From: Parietaria judaica
Lineage: Eukaryota > Streptophyta > Magnoliopsida > Rosales > Urticaceae
Direction: 5' to 3'
DNA: 64,000 nucleotides
NCBI GenBank assembly: GCA_954871525.1
Contig: OX940866.1
Location: 14,593,001-14,657,000 of the forward strand
The notes under the pieces are model-generated. The model saw nothing but the letters and a program-made list of their open reading frames with translations. It did not search any database and was not told where the DNA came from. Positions within the stretch are counted from its first letter, which is position 1. The number at the start of each line of letters is the position of its first letter. Below, piece after piece: positions 1 through 10,871 of this stretch. The position numbers were made by a program, and so were the translations under genes.

Positions 1-1339
1 GAGTCCTTCCATCCTCAATCGGAGATCTGGGGCTTCCGCTTTATTAGCGGTGAAGCCAGGCTCGGATTTTGGATCAATGACCTCAGAAAACCAGGACTTC
101 CGCTCAACAGTCGGATCGAGGTTCGGCTTTAAATTTCCGCTCAATAGGCGGTGGCGCCTGCCTCTAGCTTGCTCCTCTTGGATGAGTTATCGTTGATTAA
201 AATGAGACTCTTATTTTGTAGGTGGGAACCTTGAGGCAGTTAAACATTACCTAAAATGGCCTTAGCGCTTTTCACTTCTAAGGCACGTTTTTTAGCTCCA
301 AATGCGCGCTTGATAATTTTCAAATATATATAACAATATATATTTATTTTCTATTTTCAAACTTTAATTTTAATAATGAATTTCCAAAGAGTGTTTTTGA
401 ACTAAAATTAAGTTTTGTTAATTCCAAAAAACACCTTTTGACATAATCACATTAATAATCCAATTGAAGAGTAGAGGCATATTTAATATAAGACATTATA
501 ATGTAATAGCCAAATAAAATGTTGATATTTGCTAAATAGCTAACTTTTGGTTTATATTTATCCATAGCCAATTAACCATGTTAATGGCTATAAAATGACT
601 TATATACCCTTAAATATCACATTTATACATTATAATAGTAATATCCAATTATAATTAACGAGAGTCTTTTCCACTAATTCAGAATTTGAGTTTGAATTTT
701 AATATTAAATTAAATATAAAATTTATATTTAAAATTAAAAATGTCTAAAATTAGGGAATACAAAATTCGAAGCCTTTTTCTTTCGTAAGCATGCAAGTGA
801 GAAAAACTTTGACCTAGCCATTCGTCCGACCACCTCGCCGAATTGAATCAGCTTCCATTCACGGCGATTTTACCAACTTCCATTCACGGAGATTTTTTCA
901 CGGCGATTCAACCATTGTCAACTTCAACCATTCCAATCGTAAATAAACCAAAAAACCAGAATTACCAACTGGTAATACTTGTTTATATACATTCATAAAC
1001 TGTTAATACGTGTTTATATACTTATATAAACTGGTAATACAACTAGATTTCAATTATCAAACGTATTTTCTAAAGATTATGAATTTATTTACAAAATCTT
1101 TTCTATATTAATAGGCATTATATCACATTTAATATTTTAAATAATATCAATATTAATATCAAAGTATTTACAAATTTTATACGTGGCTAAAATTAATTAT
1201 ATTTTCTATTTAATTTTAAAAAATTAAATCGAGATATTTCAGTGAGTAATTTTTTAAACGCATATTTTTGGTATATTAACCGTTAATTCGTTAGAATTTT
1301 AATCGTATAAAAAAAGATAATTAAAAGAGTATTATAAGA
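1..1339. other. Intergenic, no gene recognised
   Basis: AT-rich DNA with no convincing coding region on either strand. An imperfect inverted repeat lies at 31-57 (GGCTTCCGCT, 5-nt loop, AGCGGTGAAGCC). Short local duplications occur at about 855-930 (copies of TTCACGGCGATTTT) and at about 960-1040 (copies of AACTGGTAATAC). The first 240 bases are more GC-rich and could be the edge of another repeat, but I cannot assign it. Confidence 0.5.
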
Positions 1340-1347
1340 ATAAGAAC
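1340..1347. repeat. hAT target-site duplication, left copy (ATAAGAAC)
   Basis: Eight bases abut the left terminal inverted repeat of the hAT element at 1348. The right copy is split. ATAAG lies at 5711-5715 and AAC at 6701-6703, because a later MITE inserted between them. Joined, the two right pieces match the left copy perfectly, the 8-bp duplication expected of hAT transposition. Confidence 0.85.
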
Positions 1348-1388
1348 TAGAGGTGCACATGCGACGTCGCCAGTGACGACGCGATGCG

Positions 1389-1456
1389 TCGCGACGCACA
1401 CAGTGCAAGTCGCGACGCGTCGCGATTCACGCGGCAAAAGTCGCGACACGTCGCGA
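1389..1456. promoter_or_regulatory. Left subterminal TCGCGA cluster of the hAT element
   Basis: Five TCGCGA hexamers (1389, 1410, 1420, 1441, 1451) occur in 68 bp in an otherwise AT-rich neighbourhood, several inside a longer TCGCGACG context. With the matching right cluster they frame the element, which suggests transposase binding sites. That role is inferred from how Ac/Ds-type elements work. Confidence 0.65.
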
Positions 1457-1897
1457 TCTCGGGCTCTGGTCGCAACGCGTCAGGGCTTGATCCGCGTGAA
1501 GCGATCGACGGCCCAGATCGTGCCACGTCAGCGATCCGCGTGATTTTGTCCTTTTGGGGCATAAATAACACATTTTTTACCCGAATTTTATTCCACTACC
1601 ACAATTATTACCCACTTTACTCGAATTTCAACCCTAAAATTTCAAATACTTTTCACCCACTATCTCCTCACAATTATTCACCCTCTTCACCCACAACAAT
1701 AATTATTCACCCACCCCACCCTCTCCTAAAACCCTATAAATACCACATCTTCCTCCCTCATTTCCTCACCAACAATCTCTCAACTCTCTCTCAAATTCTC
1801 TTAACTCTCCAAGTTTTTTCCACTCTCAATCTCCAAAGTTACAAAGTTCTAAAGTTCCAAATTTCCAAATTTCTAAATTTTTTAAAGTTCTCTCATT

Positions 1898-4800
1898 ATG
1901 TCTCGAAGAAGCGGCGGTAGCTCCGGGGGTCGAAGGGCGGCCAGGAATTTGCAACCCCAATTTCTACAAGGGGGAACATCGCAGCCTTGTCCCGACAACT
2001 ACATTCCCGTTATGCTTCCGTCAGAAATATTCCCTTCCCCTCCCAATCCAGATTATCCCGACGATACAGTACGGTCTCTAAGACCTAGTCTAGTCCGGGC
2101 GCTGGCCCAGCACCACGCCAATCCCTCACGTGTGCCCCAAGAGTTGGTCGACGCGGTGGCTCAATCTAGGGGGGGGAAATAACGATCCTTTTTTCAATCT
2201 CATGTTACGGGAAGGTGCCGAATACGGAGCTCAAGGTCCCGAAGGTGCTGATCCCGACGAACCTCAAGGTCCCGAAGATGCCGATCCCGACCAAACTCAA
2301 CCTCCTCACGATGCCGATCCCGACGGCGGTGAAGCCTCCGTTGCCCGTCCTCGACGAGCTCGACGTCCTTCTACCGGGTAATAACCTTTAATCCTTTTTT
2401 TATTTCATTAATTATTAATTTTTTATTAATTAATAAGTTAGTACTTAATAATAAATAATAATTAATAATTAATAAGTAATAAATAATAATTAAAAAAATA
2501 ATTAATTTTTAATAATTAATAATTATTAAATAATAATCACTTGAAAGTCTTAGTATGCTCTGTGGTTGCGGTTCCGACTGATCTTCCACATCAGAAACGA
2601 TTTTCTTGAGATTTAATTATCATTTAATCATATTATCTTAATTAATTAATTTCGTTTAATTTTTTTACGATAAATATTATAGTTTAATTAATTTGTCACG
2701 TATCTTGAAAGTCTTAGTATGCTCTGTGGTTGCGGTTTCGACTGATCTTCCACATCAGAAACGATTTTCTTGAGATTTAATAAGTTAACGGGATTAAAAA
2801 TGGTAATTTGTATGTGTGGTGATTATTATAAAGTTCTTAATGGAATACGGTGTCTTAGAAAGATTGGTTTTTAAATAAGGTTTGCTTTGCAATCTCCTCC
2901 AAGCTAGCCTGGGAACCTCGGGGAGTTCTGTCTAGAAAAGCTTGGGCCTAAAGCGAGATCATAGCATCCTTTCCAGTCGATCTGGCCGTGGAACCTCGGG
3001 GAGTTCCGTCAAAAAGAGCTTGTTAATGATTTCCACACATAGAAAATACCATTTTTAATTCGTTAACTCTCATAATTAACTATATGAAATTTAATTAATT
3101 AATATGATTAATATTAATATTTAATCCATGTAAAATTAATACCCGTTTTTATTTTGTTAACCTTTTTTCTCCCTTATATTTTTAATAGGGAAAGTCCTCC
3201 TGCCTTGTTGTGGGGACGACCAAACAAAGCGAAGGTGTGAGATTATTTTCACGAGGAACGACGGATGGAGAACGGTGTTCGAGTCAAGATCGCCACGTGC
3301 AAGAAGTGCCATACAACCCTTGATGCGTTGGGGGAGAAAGAAACCGGCTACTTGACGCGACATAAAAAAGCGTGCTACGGAGACGGTAACGAGGTAAACA
3401 CAGCACAGGTAAGTGCTCTTACCACCGAAAATTTACGGAAATGGACCCTCGAGTGGTTACTGTCTACGGGCGCACCGATGAGTTTGGTGGAAAACCCTGC
3501 GCATACACAATACATGCAAAGGGTTAATCCGTCTTACGAACAGTTTTCCCGTACGACGTATACCAGGGACATGGAAAATGCTTACAAAATGCAAAAAAAT
3601 TATTTGGTCGATTTTTTTAAAATGTCCAACATAAACGTTGCTTTCACCACCGACTTGTGGAGCGGTCCGAGTCTTAACGATTATTTGAGTCTGACCGCCC
3701 ATTACGTCGACGATGATTGGGTTCCATGTCAAAAACTTTTAAACATGTCACCATTCGAGTGTCGCCATACCGGCAAAAACATTTCCGATAAATTAATAGA
3801 ATTATTCAATGATTGGGGTTTGCAAAATCGTATTATTTCTATTACGTTAGACAATGCCGCAAACAATAACGCCGCTATTACTATCTTAGAAAATAGTTTG
3901 CCCGGTTCTCCTTTTCGTAATATTTTACATCAAAAATGTGCTTGTCACATCATTAATTTAATTGCTAGAACGGGGGAACGAAATATTTCAGGGCACGTTG
4001 AAAAAATACGCGGCGTTATCGATTGGATCCGGCATTCTCAAACCACCGTTAGGTGGAGACGATTTTGTAAAGAGCACAATCATAAAGCTAATAAGTTTGG
4101 TTTAGACAACAATACACGATGGAACTCTACATATCTAATGCTTTCAGTTGTTTGTAGACAGAGGTTACCGTTAAGCGCTTTCCTCCTCACCGAACTAGAG
4201 GCCTCGGAGCGGATCACGGAGGCCGAATGGGAAACGGCCCATAAATTCACCCAATTCCTTAAACCCTTTTACGCTGTTACTTTAAATTTTTCGAACCAAA
4301 GACAACCTTCCTTGAATCATGGTCTTTCGGGTCTTTACGAAATTACAAACACTTTTTCTGAATTCGCAAATGACCCTGTTATTTCGCCCATGATTGAGGG
4401 AATGGTTGCAAAATTCAAAAGTTATTGGGATCCACCCCCTTTTTCGTATTGTTTCGGTGCTATCTTGGATCCCCGTATTATGTTTACGTTCGGGCCGTTG
4501 ATGTCAGCAATCGGGACAAACTTAGGGGTGGATTACACTGATTATATAAAGGTTGTTAATGAAGCTTTTTATGAACTTTACAGTGAATACGACCGGCGGT
4601 TCCCACAGTTCAACGTGGAGGCGGAGCAAAGGGCAGTGATGGAAAGCCCAACCAAGACCGGCCTAGTATTTGTCCGGAGACTGAAGCAAAGACTAGATCG
4701 CGGAGAATCATCGGGATCCGGTACGCCACCGGCACGAGCGGAGGAAACGGACGGTGCACCGCAAGAACTGAAGCGGTACTACGGCCTGCGGATCGACGAG

Positions 4801-5075
4801 GACTCCGTCGAGTTCGATGTGATTGGATGGTGGAAGAATCAACGGGAAAGATTCCCGATATTGGCGAGAATGGCGAGTTCGTTGCTTCGGAGAGCGCGTT
4901 CAGCTCGGCTCAGCATATAATCGACGACCGGAGGGCGTCAACAACTCCCACACACCTCGAGCAAGCGGTGGTGTTGAACGATTGGATGTTCCGCAACCCC
5001 ACCATCGCCCAACGGTCCGAGCCAACGGAGCTAGAGCTTATGACGCAAAGGTTTAACGACTGGTTCCCCGAGTGA
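1898..5075 (+). pseudogene. hAT transposase (BED finger, RNase H-like core, hAT C-terminal domain), broken
   Basis: Exon 1 is 1898-2377 and exon 2 starts at 3189. Donor GG|GT and acceptor TAG|G join in phase. Exon 1 is low-complexity (S/G/R-rich, then D/P-rich repeats). Exon 2 opens with a BED finger (CKKCHTTLDALGEKETGYL..H..C), then the RNase H-like core with DLWS, TLDNAANN and a CACHIINLI motif, a domain like plant DUF4413, and the dimerisation region (WWKNQRERFPILARMA, later ASESAFS and DDRR). Four lesions are visible. An eight-G run at 2169-2176 shifts exon 1. The BED tryptophan in the KVWDYF-like motif is TGA at 3238-3240. A frameshift, apparently a small deletion, near 4880-4895 cuts the dimerisation domain in two. 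The longest surviving reading frame, 3265-4920, starts after the stop. Confidence 0.85.
2378..3188 (+). repeat. hAT transposase intron with internal duplications
   Basis: This AT-rich intron contains a 76-bp direct repeat at 2541-2616 and 2705-2780, one mismatch apart (both contain TGCTCTGTGGTTGCGGTT). A second pair shares GGAACCTCGGGGAGTT near 2912 and 2990. Such GC-rich blocks repeated in an intron could be regulatory or left from local slippage. Confidence 0.6.
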
Positions 5076-5593
5076 CGCAATGTAAACGCCAATATGATGT
5101 GCTCTTTCCTCTCTTGGTTTTATGTCCCTAAGGAGGGTTTTACAAGAGAGGTTTTAGTGAGGCATCTTGTAATATTTACACTGAATATTTACACCTTCTT
5201 CCACCATATTGTAATATTCACAATGAATAATACAACTTTTTTTTAATATCTTGTTTTATCATATTTATTTATTTGTTTTATCATATTTATTAATTTTAAA
5301 ATAAATAACATACTTAAATAATAATATATTGCTAGTTAAATTCGGGTAATGAAAAACATATAAATCAAAATTAATAATATGTTACAAAATTAATAATAGT
5401 TAAAATTATTAATATGTTATAAATAATAATAGTAATAAACATATTTAAAATATAATTTAAAAATAATTAATAAAGTTGTATATTTAAATTCGGGTAAAAA
5501 CTAATAAAATTAAACATTCCAAACAAATTGGGACTTATGCCGCAATTATGGCGAGGACCTGAGTCTCGACGAGCTTTCTCGAGGAGCTCATGG

Positions 5594-5690
5594 TCGCGAC
5601 GAAGTCGTGAAAATCGCGACGAGCTTCATCGCGATTAGTCGCGACGCCCGTTCTCGCGATTTTCCCGATGAACGTCGCGATGAGTCGCGA
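5594..5690. promoter_or_regulatory. Right subterminal TCGCGA cluster of the hAT element
   Basis: Seven TCGCGA hexamers start at 5594, 5614, 5629, 5639, 5654, 5675 and 5685, the last within 20 bp of the right terminus. It mirrors the left cluster and is likely the second transposase-binding platform (inference). Confidence 0.65.
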
Positions 5691-5824
5691 TGAAGACATG
5701 TGCAGCTCTAATAAGCAAGGTTTAAAATACCGCTTGCCGTTTTCGTTTCGCATTTTCCGTTTTACGGATATATCGCTTGCCGATGGGTATGTCGATGGGC
5801 AAAAGGGAAAAAAAGGGCATGCCG

Positions 5825-5886
5825 CATACCGCATTTACCGCACTTTTCGCATGGACATACCGCATTTACCGCACTTTTCGCATGGA
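5825..5886. repeat. 31-bp exact tandem duplication inside the MITE
   Basis: Two identical 31-bp units (5825-5855 and 5856-5886) begin CATACCGCATTTACCGCAC. Related CCGCTT/TTTCGC words occur nearby at 5727-5760 and near the right end, so these may be the element's subterminal repeats. Confidence 0.8.
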
Positions 5887-5989
5887 TATTTTGTAAAAAA
5901 TATTTGAGTATTTAAGCACGATAATTATATAGGTTCAAAACTACATATTTAATAAATACAAGACATAATTGTATACAACAAAACACATT

Positions 5990-6320
5990 TGTAACTTAAA
6001 TATGTAGGTGAAATGTATAATATTAAGTCACTTTATTAGTTTAAGTGTATAATATTAAGTCAAATTATTATGTGAAGTGAATATGTATGTTAATTAAGTG
6101 TGTAATATTAAGTGAATATGCATGTTAATTGTATAGGTATGTTAACAAATTTAATATTAGTTGAAGTGTATAATATTAAATGAATATGTATATTAAGTGT
6201 ATATGTATGTTAGGTGAAGTTAATATGTATGTTAAGTGTATAATATTATTTGAAGTGTGTAATATTAAGTTAAATTATTAGGTGAAGTGTATGTGTATGT
6301 TAAGTGTGAATGTGTGATAT
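5990..6320. repeat. AT-rich imperfect minisatellite inside the MITE
   Basis: Many degenerate copies of the words AAGTGTATAATATTAAGT and GTGAATATGTATGTTAA, at variable spacing of roughly 20-45 bp. No coding potential. Confidence 0.6.
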
Positions 6321-6335
6321 TAGTTGAAAACAAAA

Positions 6336-6379
6336 AGTCCCACATTGATAGATGACAAGAGTTTGGTGATGTTTATATA
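6336..6379 (+). promoter_or_regulatory. snRNA-type promoter module (USE plus TATA) inside the MITE
   Basis: AGTCCCACATTG (6336-6347) is one base from the plant snRNA upstream sequence element RTCCCACATCG. It is followed 24 bp later by TTTATATA (6372-6379). In plants this short USE-TATA spacing is the RNA polymerase III arrangement seen in U6 genes. The sequence about 25 bp downstream is not U6, U3 or 7SL as far as I can tell, so any transcript would be an unrelated short RNA. USE-like motifs occur in other plant repeats, so function is unproven. Confidence 0.45.
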
Positions 6380-6881
6380 CCAAATATTAGGGACAAGGGC
6401 TTGGGCCCTTAGGGTCATAGGATTTTGTGGATGGGGGAGGACTCACACAAATGTTACACCTCCACACGCGCGCGCCGCCGCCGTCCGTCCGACCGGACGG
6501 GCGTGGCGAGGTGAGGTGGGGTGCTCTTGTGTGAGTATAATTATTTTTGCCGAAAGTTTAATTGGTATTTTTGCCGAAATCTACCAAAAATGCGAAATTC
6601 CAACCACTTTTCGTCGTTTTGCAGGCAAGCTTTCGTTTCGGTAGCCTCCGAAAAACGAAAGTCGAGCGATTTTCCCGAAATTTTGCACCTTGCTAATAAG
6701 AACTGATAAAGTAATTAAAGTAAAAAGATAAATAAAAGTGGGCTACTTTGATAATCAAAGTTTCTAGAGCAATTTCTCTTTAATATATAATTATTAATTA
6801 AATCATGAAATAGTCGACTCGACTGTATTGTAAGTTAAAATAAACATCGTGTCTGAGTTTCGAGCATTGAAGGCCAAAAAA

Positions 6882-9800
6882 ATGAAGCAAGAAAAAGCAG
6901 CATCATCATCATCTCCAGGAGTATCAATGGTGGAAGTCAGAGACTGCATCGAGGAGCTGATAAGCCACACTCTTCACTCTCAAATCCATGGAACCTCGCA
7001 AATCGACCTCCATTTTCCTACTCAATTCTGCTCCCTTCTCCTCTCCGGTACGAAACCCTAATTTGCCATTTGGGAACTTCTTTTTTTTTTTTTATTGATC
7101 ATCTTAATATAAGATAAATTATGTTAATTAATTATAAATATATCATTTTCATTTAGTTTTTTGCTCATCTGTGTAGTTGTAAATGCAGAGAAAAAAAAAA
7201 AAAAAACACTTACTGATATTTCTACTAAATTATTATTACATGTTCTAGTTTTATTTGTTATTTAAAACTTCTTTTCTTTTAAACAAATCATTAGTTACAA
7301 TTTCAACAAATTTTTTAATACATTAATATAGTGCTACATAAATATTTAGTTATTTCTTAAATTTATGACGAGATGTTGTGACAAGGTTTACGATATTGTT
7401 ATGAAATTGATGATTGAATTTTATTTAAGGGTTTATTGACTTTTTTTTTTATAAACTAATAATATTCACATTATATAAATATCTATTACACATCAATATC
7501 CATTATATAAATGTAATTATAATATTTGAAATATTATATTATAGCTTTATTGATATGTGAATAATATTAATCACATTATAGTAATATGATCGATAATTTT
7601 TGTATTTAATGTTTTTTAAATGATCGATAATTTTTATATTCTTAAAAAATTATCGACAAACCAATAATATTTTGTAAAATTTATTAGGAATTCATTATAT
7701 TTCAAAAAAAAAAATTCTCTTTATTGTCGATATTTGGTAAACCAATGAAAAACCCGCGATATTGTATAAAAAGATAATAATTATGAGAAATCGTTTGAAG
7801 AATGAATATTTTCGATGTTCAACTTTGAGCAGAAACCTCATGTCCTCTGTACAAGCCTTTAGCATCAGCTTTGCTTGATTTCATGGAGTCAACTCAGTCA
7901 TATGCAACACATCTGCATACTGAAGACGGAAGTGAGATCAAGAATCATGAAGTTCCGAACGAGTCGATGCTGGAAAACTGGTTGGAACTTAAAAATGTAT
8001 GCGCAATTGATGTCGAAACGTAGCGACTTATTATTCGATTTCAATGTCGAATTGTTTGTACGATCTTTGATCTTCACGGGTTGTTTCAGATTTTGAAGAC
8101 CGTTGACTTTGAAATTCACGTTCAGGAGCCATTTTTTACGCAACTGCGGGGTATGAATGCTCCGAGAACGAGTGATCTTTAGGCATTTCCGATCTGTTGA
8201 AGGCTTTTTCTCATAAGGGGTATAATGGTCTTTTGCAGATGGCTTTAAGACAGTTGAAGGAAGATGTGCTGTAGGTGACTACAATAGGTATCTCTCTACT
8301 TCTTAGTTTTTCAAATCATTTCCTTTTCTAAAAGGATTTCGGGTTTTACTGAATGGTTGGCCTAAAGAAACATATTGGAGGTTCAGAACCGGAACATACA
8401 GTCGCCCTCGCTTGACCGACAAGTAACTAATCAAAACTCACTTTAGTCGTGATAATTCAGTTGGGCGTCTTGAAATTTTGCAAATTCAAGCTGAATATTA
8501 TATTTCTTTTGGTTCAATCTCGGGGAGTATATCGGCCAAGTTACCGTCCACCAATAAGCTTATGTTCTGAATTCAGCTTGATTGAGCCTGGTCTTCTGAC
8601 TGATTATATACAACAAAACGAAACACAAGCGTGTAAAACACGTCACTAATGTGATGGCGTGGATACTTTATTGATAGGAATCCAAAAACAACAATCTCGG
8701 TCAATCTCGATGACGGCTTCTCTCCCCAAAGACGTTCGACAAAACACAAACAAATCAAACGTAATGGAAAATTCTGATGCTTCCTTATTTAGACTAATTA
8801 AGACTTAAATGAAGATAGCATAAAAAAGGAAACCAAATCAGCCCAAAAGACCGGCTTTGCCCTTCCCGCAGCGCCTATAGACCAAAAGAGGTCTATCATT
8901 TTCCGTACGCTTATATTAGTCGAACACTTGACAATTTATAACTTCTCTGATTTTGTGACTCAGAATCGGTTTGGGGTCATTGATTCTCGTCAACAAATGT
9001 TTGTTACTCGAGGTTCAGGTGGTGGCGTTTACTTCCTCTAACACGTCGTTCTGTCGCAATGATTTTGCATTGTTTTCTTCACTAACTTTTTGACGACAGG
9101 AAGTCCAGCGATACGCTTCGTTCTTTGAAATGTTAGAGGCGGAGACCCTTGAGAAAGTACTTCCAGGAGTAAAAACCATTGAAGAAGGTACATAATATCT
9201 CACATTTTACATTATTGCCCCCATCACAACCTCACACACACCTGAAGGGAAGTAAATGAAAGACCCGCACTCGTGATCTATCAGAGGAGAGGGCCAAGAC
9301 GGTCATTTAAATATCCTTTGTGTTAAGGTTGTTTGCGTAATTAGGCAATAATCATAGGGCTTGGTGCTTGTTCTCAGGCACCTACGGGGCTGATTAGAGC
9401 CGTCTGTTTTGTTTAGTCTTGTGACTCAAGTCGCCATCGAAGAGCTTTGACGTTGTTCTTGAAGGAACGGTCTGTTTGTTCATTGAAATAAAGTATTTAT
9501 TCGCGTTGGCTGACGTTTTTGTCTCGTATAGTAGATATGGTTCCTATCAGTAATCTTGAAAAGATTTTCTAATTCATCCATGTAAGCATATATTACCATT
9601 ATACGATTGAAAACGACAACTTCGATCTCCGGTGACGATGAATGCCACTATAAATAAATTACATGTTGAAATGTCTAACAAACTCCCATAGACTATATTC
9701 ACTAAACCCAACGATAAACTTTTCTGCTTCAAAATTTTGTACATTTTCTGTAATCCGTTTTTAATCCGGGTTTCGAGACAAACAACGATGACAAGTTGAA

Positions 9801-10309
9801 CGTGCAAATTCAGGGGTTCAGATATACAGGAACTTTTACAGTGAAGAAAAGGAGAGGTACAACGGTGTCCTCGGAATACATGTTATGAAGCCGGCCTTAC
9901 AGCTGTGCATTCCCTTAGCTCGAGTATTAGCGGTGAGCGTCCTTAGCTTCTGCAATATATTCTTAAAAAAAATGTTGTGTTATGAAAATCAGTACCGAAA
10001 TGAAACACAAAGTCATGTTTGGTTACGTGTTTTTGTAGACCATTTTCCAATTTTTGTTTCAAGAAATTTACTGTATTGAGGCTGACATTCGAATCCGTAT
10101 GCTAGAAAATGCACTAAGATACATTTATTATTTGGTATTGCTCTTATGGTTGATTTTAGTGTATGTTTTTCTGCTTTATTATGACGAAAAAAGACGTTCG
10201 AAGTTTTACGTGAAGTTAACTCTGATTCACAATGTTAACGATGACGGTGCAGGAGATGCGTTGTGAGGGTCTCCGGCGCCTCTTGGGTCCGACACCGTGT
10301 ACCAGCTGA
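6882..10309 (+). CDS. ASCH-domain protein (ASC-1 homology), gene 1
   Basis: Eight phase-consistent GT-AG exons (6882-7047, 7833-7996, 8090-8150, 8239-8287, 8964-9018, 9100-9187, 9814-9932, 10253-10309) give 252 aa ending in TGA. The ASCH core is clear: EPFFTQLRDGFKTVEGR.AVGDYNR, then LILVNKCLLLEVQ, YASFFEMLEAETLEKVLPG and YRNFYSEEKERYNGVL. ASCH is a PUA-like fold with predicted RNA binding, first defined in the coactivator ASC-1/TRIP4. I chose ATG 6882 because nothing upstream in frame is an ATG; a later ATG lies in the same exon. The paralogue at 34039-60119 shares exon sizes 61, 49, 55 and 88 exactly but has a longer C-terminus that this gene lacks. The hAT/MITE pair ends only about 180 bp upstream of the start, so its promoter is short or partly transposon-derived. 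Confidence 0.85.
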
Positions 10310-10871
10310 AGATTTTGAAAAGTTCGAGGAGTGATCCGTTATTCCCTGCCTTGTCATGCAAGGCAAATGTTATTGCTTTATTATCATGTTTTGTTTTTCA
10401 CTCCTGTCGTTTTTAAGTTGCAATGTTAGCCGTGATGAATAGAGAGGATATTGTTTTAATTTAATTTATTTTTTATATTATATACATACTTTAGAAAGTC
10501 ACACGATCCAAGACTAAATTTACTCGATTCGTACTTGAAAAAACAAAAAACAAAAAAAAACCCGCATACGCAAATACACGAGTCTCCCCTAAACCCCGGT
10601 CCGAGAACACGAACGCAACAGTCTACTTATTAAGTTCGAGGATACACAGTCTAGAGTAAAACCGACAGCGAAAACCGGACTAAGAACAAGTCATAAATAT
10701 ACTCAATTGAAAGATCTGAGTGAGATATTAGTACAAATTATAATCATGCTAATTGTCATTATTTCTCATTAGAAAAAATTCCCTTGGAATCTCTAATATA
10801 ATTTCTGAAGAAACATACAAAAATTTCTGTGTTTAGACAACATGAAGCAAGAACAAACAGAAGCAAAAATG
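10310..10871. other. 3' flank between convergent genes
   Basis: This is the downstream flank of ASCH gene 1 (plus) and the PPR gene (minus). It contains AT-rich stretches suited to polyadenylation (for example ATTTAATTTATTTTTTATATT near 10458) and an A-run near 10540-10560. No other gene or repeat is visible. Confidence 0.5.

Larger units (their letters stand above)
1348..5710 (+). mobile_element. hAT-superfamily DNA transposon (4.36 kb)
   Basis: The element has a 14-bp terminal inverted repeat: TAGAGGTGCACATG on the left and, read inward from the right, TAGAGCTGCACATG (one mismatch). It is flanked by an 8-bp target-site duplication. Both subterminal regions carry clusters of the palindrome TCGCGA: five copies in 1389-1456 and seven in 5594-5690. 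Plant hAT transposases bind subterminal repeats of this kind. Inside is a two-exon transposase gene with BED zinc finger, RNase H-like core and C-terminal dimerisation domain. The gene is broken, so the copy looks immobile unless supplied in trans, although its ends look complete. Confidence 0.88.
5716..6692. mobile_element. Non-autonomous hAT-type element (MITE, 977 bp)
   Basis: The ends are CAAGGTTTAAAAT and, read inward from the right, CAAGGTGCAAAAT. A perfect 8-bp duplication CTAATAAG flanks them at 5708-5715 and 6693-6700. Its first three bases are the last three of the neighbouring hAT element, so this element landed across the junction of that hAT and its duplication and is therefore younger. 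No transposase is encoded. Contents are a 31-bp exact tandem duplication, an AT-rich minisatellite and a short GC-rich block. Elements with CAAGG ends and 8-bp duplications fit the hAT superfamily; the family is not assignable by eye. Confidence 0.85.

Noticed and set aside
1384..1920. 178-codon plus-strand frame at the left end of the hAT element
   Set aside because: Its start is in the TCGCGA repeats, the rest is low-complexity UTR-like sequence, and it overlaps the better exon 1 at 1898.
6396..6500. A U6, U3 or 7SL gene downstream of the USE/TATA module
   Set aside because: The sequence after the expected start does not resemble any of these RNAs.
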